Source: Dendrophyllia cribrosa | Taxonomy: Eukaryota > Cnidaria > Anthozoa > Scleractinia > Dendrophylliidae | DNA length: 64,000 nucleotides | Reading direction: 5' to 3' | Assembly: GCA_024195265.1 (NCBI GenBank) | Contig: JAJLRJ010000001.1 | Location: 60,185,289 to 60,249,288, forward strand | Shown: positions 38,001-46,913 of the stretch, one piece after another | Layout: each line of letters opens with the position of its first letter | How positions within the stretch are numbered: position 1 is the first letter of the stretch | The notes under the pieces: model-generated | Seen by the model: only the letters and a program-made list of their open reading frames with translations | What the model was told of the DNA's origin: nothing | Database searches by the model: none | Position numbers and translations under genes: made by a program

Positions 38001-38453
38001 ATTTCAGGCTTGTCCCCCGTCGTCCCCCCTCGCGCACCTCGGCGGGCAAACAAGTCAAAAGGTGATCAAATGAACAGTCGGAACAGGCGTGGAATCCTAG
38101 GGCCAATTAACTTATTCCGTAGGAATATGAATACACCAAACTTGAAAACGATATACTAACTTACCCGCGGTCAATTAATAGCTGCACGATATTATTATAA
38201 GCCCAGAAAGCTGCAATACAGATCGGCCTGAACCCTTCTAAGGAATATGAATTTACATCAACACCGCGGTCTAAAATGTCCTTCACCGCCTGACGAAAAA
38301 CAGATGATAAGCTTTACATGTAACTTGAAATTCAATACCAGAAATTTAAAATTTCAACTTCATTTCTACGTATAAAATAGGAAGGATTTCTATATAACAG
38401 ACCTTTACGTCGCCTGTTGCAGCGGCACTTGTTAAATCGCCTCCATCCGCCAT
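29043..38453 (-). CDS. Ankyrin-repeat protein, 6 coding exons over 9.4 kb
   Basis: Minus-strand exons 38403-38453, 38165-38289, 37435-37569, 33313-33365, 32449-32507 and 29043-29138 join in frame (519 nt, 172 residues plus stop TGA). The start ATG is followed by MADGGDLTSAAATGDVK. Exons 1-2 make one ankyrin repeat (AVKDILDRGVDVN). Exons 2-3 make further repeats (PICIAAFWAYNNIVQLLI, RGADINACN, TALHCATFQGHGKVVMTL). Exon 4 (SAVDFASALDAIWPFF) reads as a closing repeat. The C-terminus (KRTSKADLIRMDIVKK, then an end in FSVWRS) has no domain I recognise. Likely a small scaffold protein; partner unknown. The first donor (AAG|GTCTGT) is weak but gives canonical ankyrin spacing. Intron 3 carries the SINE and the 35965-37321 element. 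Divergent from transaldolase. Confidence 0.8.
29606..29745. mobile_element. Short TIR element in 3' intergenic/intron 5 region of the ankyrin gene
   Basis: GTCCGAACGATGTCTGTGAT is mirrored by ATCACAGACATCGTTTGGAC about 115 bp later, with a matching GCGAACAATA block inside. It lies in intron 5 of the minus-strand ankyrin gene. Confidence 0.65.
30080..30770 (+). pseudogene. Decayed non-LTR retrotransposon endonuclease fragment (CR1-like)
   Basis: Frame-broken translation shows AP-endonuclease landmarks in order: YIADHNIDIRALTETWL, a later LIVGDFNFRVD block and HLLDLVITR near the end. Several stops and frameshifts interrupt it. Reverse transcriptase sequence is missing. It sits inside intron 5 of the ankyrin gene, in the opposite orientation. 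Confidence 0.75.
31118..31303 (-). repeat. Dispersed repeat, copy B
   Basis: Reverse-complement copy of 26337-26520, in intron 5 of the ankyrin gene. Confidence 0.7.
31444..31607. mobile_element. 164-bp palindromic MITE with TGTTGTGGTTC ends
   Basis: TGTTGTGGTTCAAATTT and AAATTTGAACCACAACA are inverted ends; the inner TGAAAATTTTCA blocks also pair. Confidence 0.75.
32559..32976. mobile_element. Palindromic MITE, 'AGGGAACCTCC' family copy 2
   Basis: About 85% like 28546-28965, ends AGGGAAGCTCCATTG and CAATGGAGGTTCCCT. Flanks are TTGA and TCAA rather than TTAA. Lies in intron 4 or at the edge of exon 5 of the ankyrin gene. Confidence 0.8.
35093..35222. mobile_element. Short TIR element with CACGGGAGCCCGTA ends
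   Basis: CACGGGAGCCCGTA and TACGGGCTCCCGTG are perfect inverted ends about 130 bp apart, with partial pairing inside. Confidence 0.7.
35688..35943 (+). mobile_element. tRNA-derived SINE
   Basis: The 5' part has a pol III box A-like TGGCGGAGTGG (from 35696) and a perfect box B GGTTCGACTCC (35742-35752). The body (GGGTTGAGTTTGTTGTTGGT, then CTCTGAGAGGTTTTTCTCC) is a SINE body I associate with coral and anemone genomes. It ends GTGTCCCCAATTAGTACTCG and CCTTTGACACTTAA. A tail fragment recurs near 27096-27135. It is not a working tRNA gene because the arms do not close and no 3' terminator follows. Confidence 0.85.
35965..37321. mobile_element. 1.36 kb Harbinger-like TIR element carrying a SAP-domain ORF
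   Basis: The ends GGGACCGGTCATTATTTATG and its exact complement are flanked by TTA (35962-35964, 37322-37324). Inside each end come G/C runs and 'gggtgggcca/gggtgggtca' subterminal repeats. The GGGAC ends and 3-bp TWA duplication match the 20517-25912 element's style. The cargo ORF is at 36287-37138. It sits in intron 3 of the ankyrin gene, opposite strand. Confidence 0.8.
36287..37138 (+). pseudogene. Transposon-borne SAP-domain acidic protein, frame broken by one TGA
   Basis: From ATG 36287 the frame runs 48 codons to TGA (36431-36433) and continues in the same frame to TGA at 37136-37138. The part after the stop is open for at least 234 codons (from 36434). From 36500 it shows a basic helical stretch (RKQERRKEK), a SAP-type DNA-binding motif about residues 105-139 (LDTLKVPELDKYI, KLSKNGKKIDKIMRI), an acidic Ser/Asp/Glu run (156-182) and a basic C-terminus (RSGRRVGHW). 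Either the TGA is an inactivating mutation, or the first exon is elsewhere and an acceptor near 36440 (CCAG) is used. I see no DDE triad, so this is not a transposase I recognise. It is probably a DNA-binding accessory protein of the element. Confidence 0.55.
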
Positions 38454-38618
38454 TTTGTTTCTTAGAGAAACCGCTGAGCAAAATAACTGCCGTGTACCGC
38501 ATCGATGAGTAAGCCCGCCGACCAGCTCGGTTTAGGGCTCAGCCGCGTGACACCGCAGGGAGGGCAGGGATCCAACTTCATTCGATTCTTCCTTTTGCAG
38601 CAAGAAAGCAGCGCAAAT
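38454..38618. promoter_or_regulatory. Bidirectional promoter interval between ankyrin gene and transaldolase
   Basis: Only 165 bp separate the two divergent start codons. No TATA box is visible; it is GC-richer than the surroundings and includes a CAGCCGCGTGACACC stretch. Both 5' UTRs must fit here or the first exons overlap. Confidence 0.6.
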
Positions 38619-40046
38619 ATGGCTTCCGCTCTTGAACAGCTCAAAAAGCACACCACAGTCGTCGCTGATTCCGGTGACTTCGAAAGTAAGAGATAAGTCA
38701 TTCATTGAAGGCTTTGCTGTTTTGTTCTCATTGATTCTGAGTTGTGAATTTCTTGTTTCAGCCATTTCGCAGTACAAACCTACCGATGCAACAACCAACC
38801 CGTCTCTCCTTCTGGCGGCATCCAAAATGCCACAGTATCGGCATTTACTGGAAAAAGCTGTTCAGTACGGAAAATCCAAAGGAAGGTAACAAGGACTTGA
38901 ATGTTTTTAGAACAAATCTCTTAGTTGTTTTACTTTTTGAGATATTTTCATGGCAAAGGATAGCCATCAAGGACAAGGATTTGATGTCACGCTTCACGTG
39001 TTATGCGGCTTGAAAATTAGATGGAAAATATATTTAAAAGCTTATTTGCGTGATAATAATGAATGTTAATAGTGTAAAAAGTGAAAAAGGAAAATTGTTT
39101 TGTCTTGGAGAAAGCCTTGCGGCTTTTAAAGGCGCCAATATCTAATTTGAGAGGTGTCTTGCGTAAGCTAGTTGTCATTGTTTCCTAATCGCCATGTAAA
39201 GTCTTGCTCACCTTTGAAGAAAACTTAGGAATTTGACCTTCATGACGCACGCATCTTTCTCTAATATGAAAACAACAAACCTCACTCAAGGGTTGTTAAA
39301 ATTTATCAGTTCTAGCTTCTCGAAATATAGGGAAGATATCAATGACGTCACCAATTGTTATTAATGTGCCAACCAGAGCCTTATTGGCTGCCGAAACAAA
39401 GGGTTCTTTTGTTCCAGTGGCTGGCACATTTGAAACAAAAAGAATGTTTGTAAACAGATATCATCCCTATAAGATATTAAAATACTATTTGTTATTATTA
39501 TTTAAACTTTGTATCATATTTCATATTTTTACTCCAATATATTAATGCTGTAACAATTTGGGACTTTGTTTTAATACGATACTAATATCACAAAAAGTGT
39601 AGATTTCATGTAAATTTTGTGATATTTATGTTATACAAATTAATGAAAGAAACAACCCTATGTGAGACTACTGTTCAGTTCATTGTAATAATACACTACA
39701 AATTAAATGAAGATGTGTTTTTGTATTTGACTATAACAGACCCCTTCAGTACCACAATTTGTGTGTCCATAATCGAGAGACTATTATTTTCAATAAATAT
39801 TAATTATTTGCCAGGCCCTGGTTGTTCAAAAGGTGGATAGCGCCTTATCCACCGGATAAATCACTATCCAGTGGATAGGCATTAGCAAAACTAGTCAGTG
39901 ATTCATCCGGTGGATAGTGCTATCCACCTTTTGAACAACCGAAGCCAGAACTTCAACTGCTCTTATTACTAACAGGGTGTCTGTTGTAGCAATATGCCCC
40001 CTCTTCTTATCCTTTCAGCTTTCAGTTTCCTTTTCTTCTCATTTCC

Positions 40047-40080
<34 letters not shown>

Positions 40081-43000
40081 TCCCTTGGTTATCAAATACT
40101 CTTATAAGTTATTTGTTTTTTATTACTAACATTTCTCTCTTTGTTAATAAATTTCAAGTACCCTTGAAGAGCAGTTAACTGCAGCAATGGACAAAATGGT
40201 AGGTAAAAAAAATTGAGGAAAACAAAAACAGGATAGCTTAAATGATTGAGTTATGTTGTTTCAGCAATAATAATAGTCTTTCAGGATAGAAAATTGGATT
40301 ACAAGTATTTTATTTGTTTGTTGGTTTTTGTTTGTTCAGTTTGTCCTTTTTGGAGTTGAAATACTGAAGATTGTCCCAGGCCGAGTTTCAACAGAGGTCG
40401 ATGCTAGGTTAGTCATATATAAACATGTCTGGATTCAAAATACTTTCAGCAAATAAAAAACCAATAACAAAGCGGTATATTATTTCACTTATAAAAACTA
40501 ATAATAGATTAGAGAAAGACAATCCAGCTAAAACTTACTTACCACAGATTGAGTTTCCCTGTTTGTTGAACTCTCATTTCAAAATTCAAACAGTTTTAAA
40601 GTTCTGTACATTCCGGTTTGGCTCCTTTCATCTGAAAATAATGATCATTGAGTGTATTTTTGCTGCTTGGATTAGTTTTGTTTATAGAAGAAGAGGTGAG
40701 GGTTTTGACAAACAACACACTGAATTGGATCTGGATGCTTACTCTACCTTCTCTAAACAGACAAGTTACAAGTAAGATTAAAGAAACACTTAACCAGATG
40801 CACTTTAAAATGAAGTTTAACCTAGACAGATTATGTTTAAACCTCTGTTATCAAAACAACCATTTGATGGATATTGTCTAACTGCTACCAAAACTAGTTC
40901 TTTGTAGAGGGTGAGATAGTTCATGTCCATATGTGTTTATGAAGAGTCTCTCCTTTTTTGTGTGAAGGTTGTCCTTTGATGTAGAAGGCTCAGTTGAGAA
41001 GGCAAAACAGTTTATCAAGTTGTATGAAGATGAAGGAATCAGTAAAGATAGAATCTTAATCAAACTGAGCACAACTTGGGAGGGAGTTCAAGCTGCTAAG
41101 TAAGTAATCAGTCTCTAAAATCGTCATAATTTTATCCTTATTGAATTGTCATGATTTTGATAACATAAAAATTGAAATTCTGGAGTTGTAAGTCACTTTA
41201 AATGTTGAATTTCCTTCAACATTAGCTCAATGATCGTTGAAGCAAATATTGCTCAGACCTGTTCAAGTGTTCAAACTGTTTAAAGGGTAATGGAGAAATT
41301 TGCTAAGTTCTTAGACAAGTTTCGGGGGGGGGGGGGGGGGGGTGTTGTTTGACAAGTTAAGAAATTATGCAAACACAGACATTCATCACAAGTTTGACTA
41401 CTTTTCTTTTGTTACAACTTTACTTTTAAGGTATCTTGAGGCCAATGATGATATTCACTGCAACATGACCCTTCTGTTCTCCTTTGCACAGGTAATCATT
41501 AATATGATAAAAAATATATAGTGTACACATCTGTTTTTGTAAACTGACATTGCTAATAATTAGAGGTTATTCAGTGTGAAGTTGTGTAATAGGGCTGAGT
41601 ATTTTTATGAGTCAGTTTTTATTTGTTCAAGCGTTTAGGCGAGAAAAAGTAAAAACTGACGAGTAAAAATGTCCAGCCGTATTACACAACTTTTCACTGA
41701 ATAAATTGTTTATTATACGACAGTAATCTTCTCCTAAAACTAAGTTTTTGAAACTGTTTTTCCTAACGCGCGGTCAGAAGAGTGTAATAACGTGTCATAT
41801 TTGCACTCGTTTTGATGGGTATTTGCACTCTAGAATGATACGTCGAATAATAAAATTAATGTAAATATTGCATGCAGTGTAGCTTGCATTTTAAATTATG
41901 TGTGAAATTAAATATAAAGCTTTAATGGAGAAATTGGAAAAACATTTGGATGCAGAAAAAAATGACAGGGTACTCCTATCTATCCTACACATCAACCCTA
42001 TCAATTAAGCTCTGTATTGGACGAAGTATACAACTGTACAAAAAAGCAGAACTGCAAATATTGTGCTGTGCAACTTTCAAGGATAGAACCTTTAACCGTT
42101 TGATAAAAATTCTAGAGTATTTCACTTGATAGAAGTTGAAAACAAACAGCACAACTAGCGCTGAATAAAATATATTAAAAAGTAGTACTTGGTAGCTTTC
42201 ATACAAAAGCTCCCTCTATTGGGAAGAAGCTGTTGAGAAAAGGTTTGTTACCTTAACCCTTTAAGCCCTAACATCAAAATTTAAATTCTCATTTCTTGTC
42301 CATATACATTTCCTATAAAAGTGGTGGGGAGAAATTGTTTGAATATCAAGAGAACTCATCTTGTGTGATCATGTCCTTAATTCTCATGACCTTTTTGATT
42401 GATAAGGCATTAATATTACAAGGAGAAATTTGATGCTGATCACTCTTAGGGCTTAAAGGGTTCAAACACCTGATTGCCCCTTGCATTATCACTGCATGAT
42501 CAAAATCTGATGTAGAAGACACAATATATGGTCACCATACTATCTTAACTGACTTCTCTAGATGATGTAAGCTTTTTAAAAGCCATATAATACCATTTGT
42601 TTCACATTCAGGCAGTAGCCTGTGCAGAAGCTGGGGTGACCTTAATCTCTCCATTTGTTGGACGTATTTTTGATTGGTTTGTGAAGAACACAGATCAAAA
42701 GGAATTCCAACCTGCAGATGATCCAGGTAGAAATAACATAATTATTTGATACAAATATTGGGACTGGCACTAATTAAGAGGTAGCTGCAGAAACAACTAG
42801 CTAGGGAAAACAGTTCTATTGTAATAGTAGCAATGTCTTGTATTCTTCTGAGATACTAGCACAGCAGAGCTATTTAATAATCCAAAGTGAAATAAAGTTT
42901 ATGTATGTATGTAAATTGGCTGTGGCTCAGAATTCTAATAGCTGGGGAAATCCCCATCTCCTGCAGCCCCTTACATTTGTAGCCCTGATCTTACATGATA

Positions 43001-44910
43001 CAAACATGTACCAACCAGGAATATTACTGATGTTTTGAATCAGAACTGCGATGTGAATGGCAGATTGTGTCATTTCTGCCTTATTACTAAATCCTCTTGT
43101 TCTTTTGACATTGTTGTACCTGCAATGTACAGTACCGTTGAAATATAAGTTGACAGTCCCTCGCGTCGACTGGATCCTTGCGCCTTGAGACTCAATACTC
43201 AATTCTCTAAAATTTTGAGGATCGAGTCAAGACTTTCAAGACAAGTCTTTCGAGTCTCAAGTTTCAAGGACTACTGTTTTTACATGGTACCTGATGTTTA
43301 TTTACTAGTTTACAATAATGTGCATTTTATTTGCCCAATGTGATACATTTATTTAATTAAGACTGGTTTGAATGATTATTTAGTTTGCAACACACTTGTG
43401 TCCAGATTGCCTGATAACTTAAGATTGGGTCTTGTTTTAGGTGTAAAGAGTGTGACAGCAATTTACAATTACTACAAGAAGTTTGGTTACAAAACTGTAG
43501 TGATGGGTGCATCATTCAGGAACACTGGACAGATTACTGAACTGGCTGGATGCGACCTGCTCACTATCAGGTAAAAATGGAAATGTTTGTAGTTAACTGC
43601 TTTCAAAACCCTTTCACTCCCATGGGAAATGGCATTTTTTCTAAACTGGTAACTAATGAACTGAAACACCAGATGAACATTAATATCATTTGAAAGGTAT
43701 TATGTGGGGTATGTTAAAAATCGCAACGACTGACTTGGAGGAAGTCACATTTTGTATTCATTGGAAAGGATCTAAAAACATACTTCAAATTTTCTTATTT
43801 CTTGTACATTATTAACCATTAGGAAAATGCAATTGCACAGAAGAAGGTATGTGAAAACGTTCAGGAAGATGCCAAAGTAGATACAGTACCAGTTCCCTCT
43901 GGTTTGCCCCTGAAAAGAACACAAGAACCTTTGGGGGGGCTAAAGTGGCATCAAAACGGAGAAACAGAGAAAAGCTGAATTCAATCCAGCTACTACACAG
44001 GACACCCAACACAAGATTAGGATTGCACAAATGCAATTAAAAGTTGTAGGGGTGGTAAATCAAGTCTTTTATAGGTGGTGGGACATTATGTTTGTCTTCA
44101 GTGTGTAGATCTTTCCAAGATCTTTTGGTTTTGCAAATTTCACACAAATTGAGCTTTATCTGATCTTCAGTATTAGAATGTTTTCACCAAATTATTGGTG
44201 GCAATAAGTCAGTCCACCTTCTTCCACTATAAAGCGAAAAAAATAACATTTCCTTGAGTGCAGTTGAATGATAAGTTGATGTTATTTTTCCTTGATTATT
44301 TTCAGCCCCTCTTTGTTAGAAAAGCTCACAAATTCCACTGAGACAGTGTCCAAGAAGCTTTCAGTTGAGGAAGGTAAGAAAATGATATCATTAAGACTGT
44401 TGTGATTTTGTAATAAATGATCATCCCTGGTCTTATACAGGCCAAATTGATGTGGTAAAACAAAGAAATATAGGACCTAATGTGTCAACATGACATCAAC
44501 ATGTTATGATCATACCTCAGAGGACACAAAATTTAGGGGGAAAATGTCTTGCAAAAAAAAAAATCAGTTCTACCTCACTCCAAGACAGTTAAGTTATTAA
44601 GTGGTTCAAATCAATATATGGGGGTTGGGGAGGGGTTTGGGATTTAGGACTGATATTAATGTGGTTCTTGGTTCAAGTTTTATTATTTATTCAAGAACAA
44701 CAACATTAAGAAGAACATTATTTTGGTTCTACTTGTATTTCTACAGCTGAAAAACTTGATATTGAGAAAGTGTCCCTTGATGAGAAGAAATTCCGTTGGC
44801 TTCTCAATGAAGACCAAATGGCTACAGAAAAATTGGCTGAGGGAATCAGAAAGTTTGCTGCAGATGCTGTGAAACTTGAGGATATGATCAGAGCAGAACT
44901 CCAGAAATAA
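38619..44910 (+). CDS. TALDO1: Transaldolase, 10 coding exons
   Basis: Exons 38619-38685, 38762-38885, 40159-40198, 40340-40407, 40968-41099, 41431-41491, 42612-42726, 43441-43570, 44306-44373 and 44747-44910 join in frame (969 nt, 322 residues, TAA). The enzyme moves a dihydroxyacetone unit between sugar phosphates in the cytosolic pentose phosphate pathway. Family motifs are all present: DATTNPS (31-37), [28 protein letters not shown] with the Schiff-base Lys at 132, [37 protein letters not shown] and the C-terminal [16 protein letters not shown]. It resembles human TALDO1 throughout but lacks about 10 N-terminal residues, which carry a nuclear localisation signal there. Introns contain MITEs and a poly-C and a poly-G tract. 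No defect seen. Confidence 0.98.
39820..39941. mobile_element. Palindromic MITE, family 'GGTTGTTCA' copy 2 (intron 2 of transaldolase)
   Basis: GGTTGTTCAAAAGGTGGATAG and the complement of CTATCCACCTTTTGAACAACC flank CACTATCCA/GGATAGTG blocks; second copy of the element at 5303-5442. Confidence 0.8.
40048..40078. repeat. Poly-C tract (31 C) in intron 2 of transaldolase
   Basis: Uninterrupted C run about 80 bp upstream of the exon 3 acceptor. Confidence 0.95.
41324..41342. repeat. Poly-G tract (19 G) in intron 5 of transaldolase
   Basis: Uninterrupted G run about 90 bp upstream of exon 6. Confidence 0.95.
41577..41704. mobile_element. 128-bp palindromic MITE in intron 6 of transaldolase
   Basis: TTATTCAGTGTGAAGTTGTG and CACAACTTTTCACTGAATAA are inverted ends; the inner ACTGAC/GTCAGT blocks also pair. 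Confidence 0.8.
42255..42462. mobile_element. TIR element with AACCCTTTAAGCCCTAA ends in intron 6 of transaldolase
   Basis: AACCCTTTAAGCCCTAA is mirrored by TTAGGGCTTAAAGGGTT; flanks carry matching TTTGATG/CATCAAA blocks. Confidence 0.75.
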
Positions 44911-45769
44911 CTTGCTGAGTGCTCTTAACTCAAGCTTGTAATTTGTTGGAAAATCACAGGACTAACATAGAACACTGTCATTAATTTTGTGCTTTTTGGC
45001 CTTTTCAGGGTGGTAACCACCACCACCCACCCCCTCTCTACCCCCACCCCCTCTCCACCCCCCATTCCCAATCAGTAAGCTAGTAGGTATTTAAAAACAG
45101 TGATGTGCAGTTCCCCATCATCTGCTCAAATAATAGCATTATTTGTATTTTGAAGCAATATGGGTAACCTTAATAAAATGAAATAAATTCCGTTTGTTTT
45201 AATATGTGGTTTGTTTGTTTTTTGTTTTTGTTTTTTGCTGCAGCTTTGCTGTTGCTTTTTTGGGGGGGATTCAGCATTCAAGGGGTAGCTACATGTACCA
45301 TGAACACTTTGGAAATTATCTGCAAGGGCCAACGGACAACGCAAAAGCGTCGGATCCTGGTGGATCTAGTCAGCAAATTTGATATAAATACGAAAGAACT
45401 AATAAAGCAAGGCTGACTTTACAACTGGGATTATAATATTCTTTCCAATATTTCGTCAGGCACGGCCTGACTTCTTCAGGGAATAAAATGACTACAAGAA
45501 AAACGTTACAATATAAATCTCCTAGAAACAAAAGGATATAAGATTACAATGGAAAGACGTTAGATTTCAAAAATATAAGATGAAACGTTACAATTCAAAT
45601 TAATTACCATGCATGCATGAACTTTATTTAAGCTTGAATTTGAGTGTAGCTCATAAAACCAATGTTTTCGAGGTGGTCAGACAGGAATCAATTTCCACTG
45701 CTCACTTGGGTTCAGTTTTTCCTTTCCCTTACAGGTGGGTGAGGGAGGGGTGAGTGTTGGTAATCAAGT
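44911..45769. other. Transaldolase 3' UTR and spacer
   Basis: AATAAA signals at about 45172 and 45182 suggest a 3' UTR of roughly 290 nt. A run of CCACCCC units spans 45011-45065. Beyond 45200 the ORFs on both strands are short and unsupported. A hairpin of interest lies at 45436-45479. Confidence 0.5.
45436..45479 (-). other. Hammerhead-core-like hairpin
   Basis: On the minus strand CTGAAGAAG is followed by the hairpin GTCAGGC-CGT-GCCTGAC, then GAAAT and a second small hairpin (ATATT...AATAT). CTGANGA-stem II-GAAA is the core order of hammerhead ribozymes, which occur in Penelope-like retroelements. There is one extra A before stem II and stem I does not pair, so activity is doubtful. Confidence 0.25.
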
Positions 45770-46264
45770 CTAGTAGTCCGATGAGAAAAGTTGAACTGTG
45801 TGGGAAAAAATACAACAAACCCAGACTTTCCTAGTCGTAAAATAATTCTCCGCTTGTCCCACTTTCAGATCTGGTTGACTAATCCATTTATAATTTTTAA
45901 AAGAGAAACTTGGCATTTCAAAATTCTTCAAGTCTTTTGGCCAGCTGACGTCAAATTCGAAGCACAAACCAAACTGCGCACTTCCTTGCGGTTCCTGCCG
46001 GCCGTACCAACGCGGTTTCCGTTCTGAGATATTCCATATACTGAAATCTTTGACGGTATATTGGTATCTAAAACGAAGCAAGAAGCACCCTAAAAAACCC
46101 AAACTCGAAAACGAAACACCCAATAGAATACTTGAAAACATGTAAGTTACCAAAATAGAAAAATTAATAGGAATCAAAAGGAGATAATTTAATAAGAGTT
46201 TCAATGGGGTGCTTCGGTACTTGGACGTTGATTTAACAACCCGATAATTGCTCTTGTGAGACAT
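45770..46264 (-). CDS. Unassigned small membrane protein ORF
   Basis: A 165-codon frame from the first true ATG (46264); the open frame extends upstream to 46423 without another ATG, and an acceptor-like TTTCAG near 46365 could bring in an earlier exon. Two hydrophobic segments follow each other (LLLNYLLLIPINFSILVTY, then SILLGVSFSSLGFLGCFLL), then a soluble C-terminal half rich in aromatic residues (Trp, Phe, Tyr). The length is unusual for AT-rich non-coding DNA here and the composition is protein-like, but I recognise no family. It is transcribed away from the UCP gene, whose start codon lies about 650 bp away. It could still be a chance or repeat-derived frame. Confidence 0.4.
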   Translation of the reverse strand: MSHKSNYRVVKSTSKYRSTPLKLLLNYLLLIPINFSILVTYMFSSILLGVSFSSLGFLGCFLLRFRYQYTVKDFSIWNISERKPRWYGRQEPQGSAQFGLCFEFDVSWPKDLKNFEMPSFSFKNYKWISQPDLKVGQAENYFTTRKVWVCCIFSHTVQLFSSDY

Positions 46265-46735
46265 AGGAAGACCTAAATTACCCACATGGGAAACGTAATA
46301 ATCGACTTTCGAAATTTCCTTGTGTTTTCTTGCCAATAAGTTCTTTCGCCTTTCGTAACGCAACACTGAAATTATGATGCAATACTTTGCTACGCCCACA
46401 AACACACCCTCTCGATTGTCCAATCAAATTTCGTTTCGAAGGCGTCCGACAAGAGATGTGTTTTTATATACAAGCGCTCCTTTGGACTTTGCCCTTTTGA
46501 AAACAATACTTGAAAAATTTGATTTACACTTTCCCAGATTTGTATTAAAAAAATGGAGAAATAGTGATTTCTTGTGCAAAAACATACTGCCGAAAAATTT
46601 ATGCCCGCCACCAATATCGGTCACACGAGACACAGGAATGTTTCCCAAGACAACGTCAATCTTTTCCTGATTTGCATGCCAACCATTGCGTCACGTCAGA
46701 TAGTATTTCTCAAACTTCAGCCTTGCACAATTCCT

Positions 46736-46741
46736 TATAAA
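46736..46741 (+). promoter_or_regulatory. Possible TATA box of the UCP gene
   Basis: TATAAA about 175 bp upstream of the UCP start codon, followed by a region that stays GC-richer up to the ATG. No transcript evidence. Confidence 0.3.
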
Positions 46742-46913
46742 GGACCGGTTCTTGTCTGATCTGACTAATCTAGCAAAGCGAGAGTTTGACCTTGGCTTGA
46801 CGACCACGAGGAGTAGAGAAGATTTGCAACGTGGTCGATTTTCGCACCTTCGTTCATTCTGTTCGCGCGTAAGCTTCACTCTTGTATCTTTTGTATCAAA
46901 CAAATTAAGCAAA

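Noticed and set aside
39342..39545. 67-codon ORF in intron 2 of transaldolase
   Set aside because: Not in any transaldolase homologue; AT-rich end and no splice signals fitting the frame.
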